A DNA stretch of 56,860 nucleotides, from the NCBI GenBank assembly GCA_964509545.1, contig CAZDXQ010000020.1:1-56860 (forward strand), read 5' to 3'. The notes beneath the pieces are model-generated. The model was given only the letters and a program-made list of their open reading frames with translations, was not told where the DNA came from and searched no databases. Both the position numbers and the translations under genes were made by a program. Positions 1-8,008 of the stretch are shown here, piece by piece (positions within the stretch are counted from its first letter, which is position 1; each line of letters begins with the position of its first letter). The DNA is from JADJWR01 sp964509545. Its GTDB lineage: Bacteria > Pseudomonadota > Gammaproteobacteria > Burkholderiales > Burkholderiaceae_F.

Positions 1-104
1 GCTGGATCCAGGCGGATCTGTTCGATAGTCACGAGGTTAAGTAAGGCTCAATAATTGCATCGACCGCTGCCTCTAAAGGGAGGCGCGTCGTTGTCTCTGC
101 GCCT

Positions 105-256
105 TCAGCGGTCGTTGGGCGCTCGGCGCGCTTCCTCGCGGGCGATCTGCGCGGCGAACCAGCGATTCATGAAAATTCCCATGCCGATGGCGCCGCGATG
201 ACGCCCAGCGACAGCAGGCCGATCCAGGTGGTGAAAAGTTCGCGCAATGCGTCCAT
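105..256 (-). pseudogene. DUF3149-type small membrane protein, frameshifted
   Basis: From the ATG at 256 the minus strand reads MDALRELFTTWIGLLSLGVI, the start expected of a DUF3149 protein (about 45-50 residues, one membrane helix). After GVIAA the frame breaks and stops early. One frame over, reading resumes as IGMGIFMNRWFAAQ, continues with a charged tail ending RAPNDR, and stops at 105-107. One base appears to be missing near 192-197. The joined product would have about 50 residues, the normal size for the family. This is either a real pseudogene or a sequencing error; the two halves match the family only when joined. The function of DUF3149 proteins is unknown. Confidence 0.7.
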
Positions 257-278
257 GTCGGCACGGCTCCTTCTTGTT

Positions 279-692
279 TCAGGTGGATGCTCTGGTGCTA
301 CAGCAGCCGGCTGCGGCCATGTCGCGCGCCGGCCCATGTCGCGCAAACCAGTCGCGCGCGCAGGCGAGAAGCTGGTTGTCGGTCGGCTGGTCGACCGTCC
401 CGATGGCAACGATCCGTTGGCGCAACTGCGGTCTGCCGAGCAGATACTCGGCCGGTTCGTCCTTTTTCGTGGCCGGACCGACGAGCAGGATTTCGCGCGC
501 GTCGCCGAGGGCGTCGGCGAAGCTGTCGAAGAAGGTGCGATCGATCGCGGCGCGTCCCGGCGCTACAGCGTCTTGATGCTGCTGCGGCGACAGGCTCGCC
601 GCGAACGCGATCCGGCGGTCGATGCTGCCGTTGAAGTGGATGATGCTGGCCCGGCGGTGATCGAGCCAGACGACCGCATGCGGCAATGTCAT
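279..692 (-). CDS. Translational-machinery-type (eRF1-like fold) small protein
   Basis: A 137-residue protein beginning MTLPHAVVWLDHRRASIIHF. It carries the pattern of a family annotated in betaproteobacteria as translational machinery protein: an N-terminal VVWLDH strand, a central ILLVGPATKKDE segment and a C-terminal VDQPTDNQLLACAR stretch. The fold is thought to resemble the peptidyl-tRNA hydrolase/eRF1 middle domain, but no reaction is established. It follows the DksA-like gene on the same strand, separated by a GC-rich repeat, so the two may be cotranscribed. The last 20 residues or so are less family-like. Family call is good; function is open. Confidence 0.75.
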   Translation of the reverse strand: MTLPHAVVWLDHRRASIIHFNGSIDRRIAFAASLSPQQHQDAVAPGRAAIDRTFFDSFADALGDAREILLVGPATKKDEPAEYLLGRPQLRQRIVAIGTVDQPTDNQLLACARDWFARHGPARDMAAAGCCSTRAST

Positions 693-719
693 CGTTGGCC
701 TGCCGAGGCGCGACGGCTC

Positions 720-855
720 TCAAAGGAAAGCGCCGGGCCGCCCGAAGTTTCCTTGACCCCCTCGGGGGGGCGGGCTGGGCGCAGCGGCCCTGGAGGCGCT
801 CACGGGACTACCCTCGCGCTGCGCGCTCAGGGATTCGCCCTTGGCACGGCCCGGC
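720..855 (-). repeat. GC-rich intergenic repeat filling the gap between two minus-strand genes
   Basis: The whole gap between the DksA-like gene and the translational-machinery gene is a GC-rich element. Its segment 730-771, read on the minus strand, matches the core of the 80-bp units at 8755-8914: a C-run/GAGGGGG hairpin followed after a few bases by CTTCGGGCGGCC. The rest (about 772-855) is specific to this copy. Elements of this look recur between genes in Burkholderiales genomes, by recollection. No coding potential is seen. Confidence 0.55.
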
Positions 856-859
856 GGGC

Positions 860-1264
860 TTATGAGCGCACGCCGGCGCGGCCGCGGTTTTCGAAGTGCT
901 GCTGGCAACGCGCACAGCGCAATGCAGCCGGGTGCGCCTGCAGACGGCGCAGGTCTATCGGCTCCTCGCAGTCGACGCACAGTCCGTAATCGCCGTGATC
1001 GATACGCGCCAGCGCAGCCTCGATGTCGCGCAACGCGGTGGCCGAGCGCGCCAGATGGGTGACGTCGGCCTGGCGCTGGGTCTCGGCAGCGGCGTCGTCG
1101 TCGGTTTCGTCGGCGTGGCGCGGCAGGCCCGCTTCGTCATGCCGGTGCTCGCCGTGGCCGTGCAGGCGCGCGTCGACCGCCTCGGCTGCGGCCTGCTTCA
1201 TCTGAAGCAGTTCCTGCCGCAGTCGTTCGAGGGCAGCGCGATCCAATCCGCTCGACGTCGTCAT
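860..1264 (-). CDS. DksA/TraR-family zinc-finger protein
   Basis: A 134-residue protein with a helical, acidic N-terminal half (about 1-85) and a C-terminal C4 zinc finger: CVDCEEPIDLRR followed by RCARCQ, spaced as in DksA/TraR proteins. Proteins of this family bind in the RNA polymerase secondary channel and adjust promoter output, often with ppGpp. This one is a little shorter than E. coli DksA (151 residues) and its central coil is rich in His, Asp and Glu, so it is probably a paralogue rather than the housekeeping copy. It is transcribed away from the Pat-like gene; two inverted repeats lie just upstream of its start at 1264. Confidence 0.88.
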   Translation of the reverse strand: MTTSSGLDRAALERLRQELLQMKQAAAEAVDARLHGHGEHRHDEAGLPRHADETDDDAAAETQRQADVTHLARSATALRDIEAALARIDHGDYGLCVDCEEPIDLRRLQAHPAALRCARCQQHFENRGRAGVRS

Positions 1265-1289
1265 CGCCGTGAACTCCCTTTGGTTTTCA

Positions 1290-1330
1290 GCCTAAATACC
1301 GATATTTAGGCAGGGTTGACCGGAGTCAAC
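1290..1330. promoter_or_regulatory. Two adjacent perfect inverted repeats upstream of the DksA-like gene
   Basis: 1290-1311 is GCCTAAATA, CCGA, TATTTAGGC: perfect 9-bp arms with a 4-base spacer, AT-rich in a GC-rich genome. Four bases on, 1315-1330 is GTTGAC, CGGA, GTCAAC: perfect 6-bp arms, again with a 4-base spacer. They lie 26-66 bases upstream of the start at 1264, in the divergent region shared with the gene at 1461. They look like protein-binding operators. The cognate regulator is not identifiable from sequence. Confidence 0.55.
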
Positions 1331-1460
1331 GGCGACGAAAAGCGCATCATTCGCCGATCCGGATTGCTGCGAATGGATGAACTCCTCCCAATTAATCGAC
1401 GTTGCGCTGCAGCATAATGATGCTCACCTGAACACGCGCAGATTGCCGCCCTAGCCGCCG

Positions 1461-4214
1461 ATGCTTTTCTCGCACTACCTCCAGGGCGCCCTCGTGCCCC
1501 GCTCAGTGGCGCTGGTCGGCGCAAGCCATCGCAAGGGAGCGCTGGGCACCTACCTGCTCGACAATCTTGTGGGCGCGGGGTTCAAGGGGCAGATCTATCC
1601 GGTCAACCCGAAGTACACGGAACTGGCCGGGCGCCCCTGCCACGCGCGGCTGACAGATCTGCGGAAAACACCGGACCTGGTGGTGATCGCGACGCCGCCG
1701 AAAACGGTCCCTGACCTCATCGACGAATGCGCGGCGTGTGGCGCACGGGCGGCGCTGGTGATCTCGGCCGGTTTCGTCGATGCCGGAGCAGCCGGCCGCC
1801 GCCTGCACGAGGAGGCGCTGGCTCGGGCGCGGGCGCATGGCATCCGCATGCTGGGGCCGCACTGCCTGGGCATCATGCGTCCCGACATCGGCCTGAACGC
1901 GACCTACGCGCGCACTCCGGCGAAGCCCGGATCGGTGGCGCTCGTGTCGCAATCGGGAGCGGTGATCTCCGCGCTGCTCGATTTTGCGCAGACGGCCGGG
2001 TTCGGCTTCTCGTCGGTGATCTCCACGGGCGCCGGATCGGACATCGAGTTCTACGAGATTCTCGACTTCCTGTCGACCGACGGCGCGACGCGCAGCATCA
2101 TCCTGTATGTCGAAGGCGTGCACGATGCGCGCGCCTTCATGTCGAGCGTGCGCGCTGCCGCCAGCGTCAAGCCGGTGGTGGTGCTGAAAGTTGGCCGCCA
2201 TCTTGCCGGAACGAAGGCGGCAATGAGCCACAGCGGCGCGCTGGTTGGCGACGACGCCGTGTTCGACGCGGCGCTGCGCCGTGCCGGTGCCATCCGCGTC
2301 AACGCCTACTTCGAAATGCTTTCTGCGGCCGAGGTGCTGGCTGCGGGCCGTTTCCCGCGCCCCGATCCCGGCAACAGGCTGGCGATCGTTTCCAATGGTG
2401 GCGGACCAGGAATGCTGGCAGCCGACTGCGTCGCCGACAACGAGGTCGTGCTGGCCAGCCTCACCGCCGATACCGTTGCGAGTCTCGATGAGATCCTGCC
2501 CGCGACGTGGTCGCACGGCAACCCGGTCGACGTCATCCGCGACGCTGATATCGAGCGCTGCGCGAAGGCCCTGGAACGGGTGCTGGCCGATCCGGGCAAC
2601 GACGGCGTGCTGGTCCTGTTCTCGCCGACCATTGCCGTGAGCGCCGAAGAGGTTGCCCGCGCCTTGCTGCCCGTGGCGCAGGGCAGCGACAAGCCGGTGA
2701 TCTCGGCATGGCTCGGAGGCGAAGATGCCCGCCGCGGCCGGGTGATCATGGACGCCGCCGGCATGGCGACGGCCAGCAGTCCGGAGCGCGGCGTCGAGGC
2801 CTTCGGCTACCTGTCCAAGTTCATCCGCGGGCGCCAGATGCGGCTGCAGGTGCCGCCGCCACAGGTCGCGGAGTTCGACACCGAGGCAACCGAGGCGCGG
2901 CGAATCATCGAGCGCGCCTCGGCAGCCGGGCGCGCGACGCTCGACGAGCGCGAATCGAAGGCGCTGCTGGCGGCGTTCGGCATCGACACCGCGCGTACGC
3001 ATCTGGCCACGACCGCCGAGGAGGCGATCGCCGTGGCTGACGAGATCGGCTATCCGGTGGCGCTCAAGATTTCGGCCTCCGGCGTGTTGCACAAGACCGA
3101 TGTCGGCGGCGTGATCCTGTCGGTGATGAATGCCGCCGAAGTGGCGCAAGGCTTCGACACCATCCGCCGGCGCTGCGCCGAGCGGGCGCCCAGCGCGAAG
3201 TTCCACGGCGTTCTGGTGCAGCAGATGATCGTGCGGCCGAACGGTCGCGAACTTCTGGTCGGGATCGCCCGCGACGCCGCGTTCGGGCCGGTGATCAACT
3301 TCGGCATGGGCGGCATCGCGGTGGAGGTACTGCGCGATGCGGCCGTGACGCTGCCGCCGTTGAACCGCTTCCTTGCCCGCGAACTGATCTCGCGCACGCG
3401 GGCGGCGGAGATGCTTGCGCCGTTCCGCGGCAAGCCGGCCGTGGACATCGAGGTCCTGATCGACGTGCTGCTGAAGGTCTCGGATATCGCCTGCGAACTG
3501 CCCTGCGTGCAGGAACTGGACATCAACCCGCTGCTGGTCGACGAGAACGGCGCCGTGGCGCTGGATGCGCGCGTGGTGCTCGGCGACGGACCGCTGGCGC
3601 CGGACGCCACGTATTCGCATCTGGCGATCCATCCGTACCCGAAAGCGCTGGCGCGCACGCACCGGCTGCGTGGCGACGAGACGGTGCTGCTGCGGCCGAT
3701 CCGTCCCGAAGATGCGCAGGCCGAGCGCCGTTTCGTCTCGAGACTGTCGCCGCAGACGATGTACATGCGCTTTCACGCGCCGCTGCGCGAACTGACCACC
3801 GAGCGCCTGGTGCGCTTCACGCAGATCGACTACGACCGCGAGATCGCCTTCGTCGCCATCGATGCCAGCGGCGAACAGGAGGAAATCCGCGGCGTGGCCC
3901 GTTATACGCGCATGCCCGACGGCTTCTCCTGCGAATTCGGCATCGTCATCGAGGACGGCTGGCAGGGCCGCGGGCTCGGCCACGCGCTGATGACCGCACT
4001 GGAAGAAACGGCGAGAAGCCGCGGCCTGACCGAGATCATCGGCTATGTGCTGCGGGACAACGAGGGCATGGCGCGGCTGATGCGAGGCCGCGGTTACCTC
4101 GCCACCGCGGCGCCGGACGACGACGGCGTGCGCCGCTTCGTCAAGCGCCTGGTCGGCGGCGCGGCGCTGGGCGTGGTTCGGGCGCAGCGTGGCCACGCCA
4201 CCGAGCGCGTTTGA
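1461..4214 (+). CDS. Bifunctional acyl-CoA synthetase (ADP-forming)-like / GNAT protein acetyltransferase (Pat type)
   Basis: A 917-residue fusion. Residues about 10-130 form a CoA-binding Rossmann domain (VALVGASHRKG). Succinyl-CoA-ligase-like domains follow to about 470, an ATP-grasp domain at about 480-710 (PVALKISASGVLHKTDVGG) and a GNAT domain at about 740-890 (LLRPIRPEDA, then GRGLGHALM). This is the architecture of Pat/YfiQ lysine acetyltransferases, which acetylate and switch off acyl-CoA synthetases. His257 (MSHSGALVGDD) sits where ADP-forming ligases carry the phosphohistidine; as I recall, enterobacterial Pat lacks it. A genuine ligase activity therefore cannot be excluded. The gene stands alone and is divergent from the DksA-like gene. 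Confidence 0.88.
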   Translation: MLFSHYLQGALVPRSVALVGASHRKGALGTYLLDNLVGAGFKGQIYPVNPKYTELAGRPCHARLTDLRKTPDLVVIATPPKTVPDLIDECAACGARAALVISAGFVDAGAAGRRLHEEALARARAHGIRMLGPHCLGIMRPDIGLNATYARTPAKPGSVALVSQSGAVISALLDFAQTAGFGFSSVISTGAGSDIEFYEILDFLSTDGATRSIILYVEGVHDARAFMSSVRAAASVKPVVVLKVGRHLAGTKAAMSHSGALVGDDAVFDAALRRAGAIRVNAYFEMLSAAEVLAAGRFPRPDPGNRLAIVSNGGGPGMLAADCVADNEVVLASLTADTVASLDEILPATWSHGNPVDVIRDADIERCAKALERVLADPGNDGVLVLFSPTIAVSAEEVARALLPVAQGSDKPVISAWLGGEDARRGRVIMDAAGMATASSPERGVEAFGYLSKFIRGRQMRLQVPPPQVAEFDTEATEARRIIERASAAGRATLDERESKALLAAFGIDTARTHLATTAEEAIAVADEIGYPVALKISASGVLHKTDVGGVILSVMNAAEVAQGFDTIRRRCAERAPSAKFHGVLVQQMIVRPNGRELLVGIARDAAFGPVINFGMGGIAVEVLRDAAVTLPPLNRFLARELISRTRAAEMLAPFRGKPAVDIEVLIDVLLKVSDIACELPCVQELDINPLLVDENGAVALDARVVLGDGPLAPDATYSHLAIHPYPKALARTHRLRGDETVLLRPIRPEDAQAERRFVSRLSPQTMYMRFHAPLRELTTERLVRFTQIDYDREIAFVAIDASGEQEEIRGVARYTRMPDGFSCEFGIVIEDGWQGRGLGHALMTALEETARSRGLTEIIGYVLRDNEGMARLMRGRGYLATAAPDDDGVRRFVKRLVGGAALGVVRAQRGHATERV

Positions 4215-4314
4215 GCGCGACGGACGCCGGCGTCGACGACGGTCCGCTGGCTAGAATTCAATACTGCTTGGCGCGGCGCACTGCGTTCGGCATTCCTGCA
4301 CGCTCGCGCATCCG

Positions 4315-5235
4315 ATGACGTTTCAATTTGCCCGGCCGCTGGCCTTGCTGCTGGCCGTCGCCTTCCTGCTTCACTGTCCCCTGCCGGCCGTGGCGCAGGC
4401 CGGCAAGGCGCCGTCGGGAGGGTTCCTGTGGGAGGCGACGCGCGGCACCGAGCGGGTGCTGCTGCTGGGTTCGATCCACGTCGGCCGGCCCGAGTTCGCG
4501 GCCAGTATTGGCCACGGGTTGCCGCAGGCCGCGCGCGCGGAGGTGTTCGCCTTCGAAGCCAATATCTTCGATGCGCTGGCAAGCGCGGAAGCCGCGCAGC
4601 GCTGGGCGATGTATCCGGAAGGCGGCCCGGGGCTCGATGCCTACGTCGATGCGGCGACGCTGGCGCGCATCGAAAAGCTGGTCGCGCGCTACGGCGGCGC
4701 GATGCCGGTGTGCTGTCGGCTCAAGCCGTGGATGCTGGCGAACACGCTGGTGATCCTGGAGGCCATGCACAACGGCATGAATCCGGCCTACGGCAGCGAG
4801 GCCCAGCTTTACCAGACGGCCCTGTCCTCCGGCCGGCCGATTGTCGAGATCGAGGGTGTCGACGAGCAGCTGCGCCTGTTCGATGACGCCGCGGTCGAAC
4901 TGCAGGTCGAGTATCTGCGCCACGCGCTGCAGACCATCGAAAGCGGCGCCAGCCGCGCCGAACTGGCCCACCTCGTCGGCGCCTGGGAGCGCGCAGATGC
5001 GGCCGAGATGGAACGCCTGGTCGCGAAGATGGCAAGCAGCGAGCGGCCAGCAGAGCGCTTTGTCGCCGATCGCATCGTCCGCGGCCGCCACCCGAAAATG
5101 CTCGCCGCCATCGACCGGTTTGCCGGCAGCGGCCGGCTGCACCTGGTCGTGATCGGCGCGCTGCATTACTTCGGTCCCGACGGCCTGCTGCAGGGGTTGC
5201 GCAGCCGCGGCTACACGCTGCAGCGGCTGCGCTGA
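4315..5235 (+). CDS. TraB/GumN family exported protein
   Basis: 306 residues. The first 25 or so form a signal peptide ending near PAVAQA. The mature part begins with GGFLWEATRG and GSIHVG (about residue 52), the hallmark of TraB/GumN proteins, and closes with VVIGALHYFGPDGLLQGL, the second conserved His/Gly block. The Tiki/TraB superfamily includes metalloproteases that use such motifs; bacterial members are poorly characterised and are presumed periplasmic. The gene is followed two bases later by the PdeM-like gene, so the two are cotranscribed. Family assignment is firm; activity is not known. Confidence 0.85.
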   Translation: MTFQFARPLALLLAVAFLLHCPLPAVAQAGKAPSGGFLWEATRGTERVLLLGSIHVGRPEFAASIGHGLPQAARAEVFAFEANIFDALASAEAAQRWAMYPEGGPGLDAYVDAATLARIEKLVARYGGAMPVCCRLKPWMLANTLVILEAMHNGMNPAYGSEAQLYQTALSSGRPIVEIEGVDEQLRLFDDAAVELQVEYLRHALQTIESGASRAELAHLVGAWERADAAEMERLVAKMASSERPAERFVADRIVRGRHPKMLAAIDRFAGSGRLHLVVIGALHYFGPDGLLQGLRSRGYTLQRLR

Positions 5236-5237
5236 GC

Positions 5238-5927
5238 ATGGGCGCAGGGCGCTTCGCGCCGAGCATCGACATCGACTTCGGCGCAACGCGCTGGCGAGCA
5301 TTGCCGCAGCGGGCGGCCTGGTGGCCCGACGCAGGCTGGCTGGTGGTTGCCGACGCGCATCTGGGCAAGGCGGCGGTCTTTCGCGCTCGCGGCGTGCCGG
5401 TGCCGCAGGGCACGACAATCGCCAATCTCGCGCGCCTGACCGCGCTGATCGCCGCGCTGCGACCGTCCAGAATCGTTTTCCTCGGCGACCTGCTGCACGC
5501 ACGCGAGGCGCAGCGCGACGAGACCATGCAGCGGTTCGTCCAATGGCGCGCACGTCATCCGCGACTGGCGATGACGCTGGTCGAAGGCAATCATGATCGG
5601 CACGCCGGCACCTTGCCGGCGGCGCTGGCGATCGACGTCGTCAGCGAACCCTGGGTCGTGCGCGGCATTGCCTTCTGCCATGAACCGCGGACGCACGATG
5701 GCCTGCATGTCGTTGCCGGGCATCTTCATCCGTGTATCCGCCTGCATGGCGCCGCCAACGACACGCTGCGGCTGGCCTGCTTCTGGCAGCGTCGGCACAT
5801 CCTGACGCTGCCTGCTTTCGGCGAATTCACCGGCGGCGCGGCGATCGAGCGGGAGGCGGGCGACCGCGTGCTGGCGGTGGCCGACGACCGGCTGATCGAA
5901 ATCCCGGCGAATCTGCGCGCGGCCTGA
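5238..5927 (+). CDS. PdeM-like metallophosphoesterase (ligase-associated DNA repair endonuclease family)
   Basis: 229 residues with the calcineurin-type metal ligands in order: DAHLGKAAVFR, GDLLHAREAQ, GNHDRHAG, and a C-terminal GHLHPCIRLHG. The DAHLGK and GDLLHAR forms are characteristic of PdeM, a nuclease/phosphoesterase usually encoded beside an ATP-dependent DNA ligase, an exonuclease and an Lhr-like helicase. None of those partners is in this window; instead the gene is coupled to the TraB/GumN gene. The start at 5238, two bases after the upstream stop, fits translational coupling. Confidence 0.82.
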   Translation: MGAGRFAPSIDIDFGATRWRALPQRAAWWPDAGWLVVADAHLGKAAVFRARGVPVPQGTTIANLARLTALIAALRPSRIVFLGDLLHAREAQRDETMQRFVQWRARHPRLAMTLVEGNHDRHAGTLPAALAIDVVSEPWVVRGIAFCHEPRTHDGLHVVAGHLHPCIRLHGAANDTLRLACFWQRRHILTLPAFGEFTGGAAIEREAGDRVLAVADDRLIEIPANLRAA

Positions 5928-6139
5928 ACGCACGCGCTCGACTCGCGCTGCACCGTCGAGGTGCCGTTGCCATGGTTTCGGCCTCGGTGGTCGATCGGGA
6001 TCACGAAGCCGCTGTTGCGGCCCGGCACCTTACGATTGCCAAGGCTGCCGCCGTTGACGTGAATCAGGCCTCTGCGATGGGGCTGCGATCAACATGAGCC
6101 TGCGTGTCGCAGTCGTGGCAGAAGAAGCAGGGTGTAACG

Positions 6140-8008
6140 ATGGTTTCGTCAGCCGATCGGCAGCGCCGGCTCGATGCGATCCTCGAGCGGCATGGCAAGG
6201 CGCGCACGGAACTGGTGCAGATCCTGCGCGAGGCGCAGGAGCCCGAAGGCTGGATCCGGCCCGCGGCGCTGACCACCATCGCCGGGGCGCTGAAGCTGCC
6301 ACGCGCACGCGTCGAGGGCGTGGCGGGTTTCTACAGTTTTCTGCATCTTGAACCGGGCGGCCGCTACCGGCTGCGCTTCTCCGACAACATCACCGACCGC
6401 ATGGCCGGTTCCGAGCCGCTGCTGGCGCGCCTATGCGAGCTGCTGTGGGTCGAGCGCGGCAGGACGTCGGAGGATGGCCTGGTCTCGGTCGACACCACCT
6501 CCTGCACCGGAATGTGCGACCAGGGGCCGGCGATGCTGGCCAACGGCTGGGCGATTCCCCGCCTTGACGGCGCCCGCATCGACAGAATCGCCGAGCTCGT
6601 GCGCAGCCATACGCCGGTGGAGGGCTGGCCACGCGAACTGTTCGTCGTTGCCGACAATATCCGGCGCAAGGACATCCTGCTCGGCGCGGACCTGGCTCCG
6701 GGCGAGGCGATCCGGGCGGCGCTGGCGCGGGGCAGCGGCGCCCTGCGTGAACGCGCCTCCAACGAGCGCTCGTGGCGCGAGGCGATCGAGATCGCGCCGC
6801 AGGGCCCGCGTGCCGTGCTCGAGGAGATCAAGCTCTCCAACCTGCGCGGCCGCGGCGGCGCCGGGTTCACGACCGGTCTGAAATGGGAGGCGTGTGCCGC
6901 CGCTGCTTCCACGCCGCGCTACGTCGTGTGCAACGCCGACGAAGGCGAGCCCGGCACGTTCAAGGACCGCGTGCTGCTGAATGCATATGCAGATCTGCTG
7001 TTCGATGGCATGACGGTGGCGGCGTATGCGGTCGGCGCCCGTCATGGCTTCCTGTACCTGCGCGGCGAGTACCGGCACCTGCTGGCGCCGCTTCAGGCGG
7101 TGCTTGACCGCCGGCGCCGCGAAGGCCTGCTCGGCGCCAGCATCTGCGACTGGCCCGGCTTCGACTTCGACATCCGGATCCATCTGGGCGCGGGCGCCTA
7201 TGTCTGCGGCGAGGAGTCCGCCCTGATCGAGTCGCTGGAGGGCAAGCGCGGCGTACCGCGCAATCGGCCGCCCTATCCGGTCACGAGCGGCTATCTGAAG
7301 CAGCCGACCATCGTGAACAATGTCGAGACCTTCTGCGCTGCGGCGCTGATCGTCGTGCGCGGCGGCGAGTGGTACCGCAGCGTCGGCACGGCGCGCTCGG
7401 CGGGCAGCAAGATCCTGTCCGTTTCCGGCGACTGCGCGCGGCCGGGCATCTATGAATACCCGTTCGGCACGACGGTCGCGCAGGTGCTGGCCGACTGCGG
7501 CGCCGAGTTCACGCAGGCGGTGCAGGTCAGCGGCGCCTCCGGCGTGTGCATCGACGAGACCGAGTTCGAGCGCCGCATTGCCTTCGAAGACCTGCCCACC
7601 GCCGGCGCCTTCATGGTCTTCGATGAGTCGCGCGACATGTTCGAGGTGGCGCGCAACTTCGTGCATTTCTTCGCCCATGAGAGCTGCGGCTTCTGCACGC
7701 CCTGCCGTGTCGGCACCACGCTGCTGCGCAAGCTGATGGACAAGCTCGCCGCCGGGCTCGGCTCGCAGCACGACCTGGCGCAGATCGTCGACCTGAACCA
7801 ACTGCTGCAGGCGGCCAGCCACTGCGGCCTCGGCCACACGGCGTGCAATCCGGTGCTCGACACGCTGAAGCGCTTCCGTCCGGCCTACGAGCAGCGGCTG
7901 GTGTCGCTGGACTTCGCGCCGGCCTTCGACCTGGACGGTGCGCTGGCGCGTGCCCGGGCGATGACCGGGCGCGACGATCCCGGCGCGCATTTCGGAGCGA
8001 CGCCATGA
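6140..8008 (+). CDS. hoxF: NAD-reducing [NiFe] hydrogenase, diaphorase subunit HoxF
   Basis: About 622 residues from the ATG at 6140, which has AGGG seven bases upstream; an in-frame ATG at 6104 would add 12 residues without family support. The N-terminal 160 residues resemble NuoE, the remainder NuoF. FMN and NADH sites are visible: LRGRGGAGFTTGLKW, CNADEGEPGTFKDR, GAGAYVCGEES. The C-terminal [4Fe-4S] ligands are ESCGFCTPCR and a later CGLGHTAC. The protein oxidises or reduces NAD(H) and passes electrons through HoxU to the HoxYH hydrogenase. In the NuoE-like part only the second cysteine pair (SCTGMC) remains. First gene of hoxFUYHW; its stop overlaps the hoxU start. Confidence 0.95.
   Translation: MVSSADRQRRLDAILERHGKARTELVQILREAQEPEGWIRPAALTTIAGALKLPRARVEGVAGFYSFLHLEPGGRYRLRFSDNITDRMAGSEPLLARLCELLWVERGRTSEDGLVSVDTTSCTGMCDQGPAMLANGWAIPRLDGARIDRIAELVRSHTPVEGWPRELFVVADNIRRKDILLGADLAPGEAIRAALARGSGALRERASNERSWREAIEIAPQGPRAVLEEIKLSNLRGRGGAGFTTGLKWEACAAAASTPRYVVCNADEGEPGTFKDRVLLNAYADLLFDGMTVAAYAVGARHGFLYLRGEYRHLLAPLQAVLDRRRREGLLGASICDWPGFDFDIRIHLGAGAYVCGEESALIESLEGKRGVPRNRPPYPVTSGYLKQPTIVNNVETFCAAALIVVRGGEWYRSVGTARSAGSKILSVSGDCARPGIYEYPFGTTVAQVLADCGAEFTQAVQVSGASGVCIDETEFERRIAFEDLPTAGAFMVFDESRDMFEVARNFVHFFAHESCGFCTPCRVGTTLLRKLMDKLAAGLGSQHDLAQIVDLNQLLQAASHCGLGHTACNPVLDTLKRFRPAYEQRLVSLDFAPAFDLDGALARARAMTGRDDPGAHFGATP

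Noticed and set aside
1..104. The left edge as an insertion-element end matching the right edge
   Set aside because: The first 60 bases are AT-richer, but I find no shared sequence with the right edge and no transposase remnant.
1503..4196. An 897-codon open frame antisense to the Pat-type gene
   Set aside because: Long antisense frames are expected in GC-rich genes; the translation is His/Arg-rich with no family features, while the plus-strand frame has clear domains.
5990..6060. A GGCAC...TTGC sequence upstream of hoxF resembling a sigma-54 promoter
   Set aside because: The spacing between the two blocks is two bases too long for a -24/-12 promoter.
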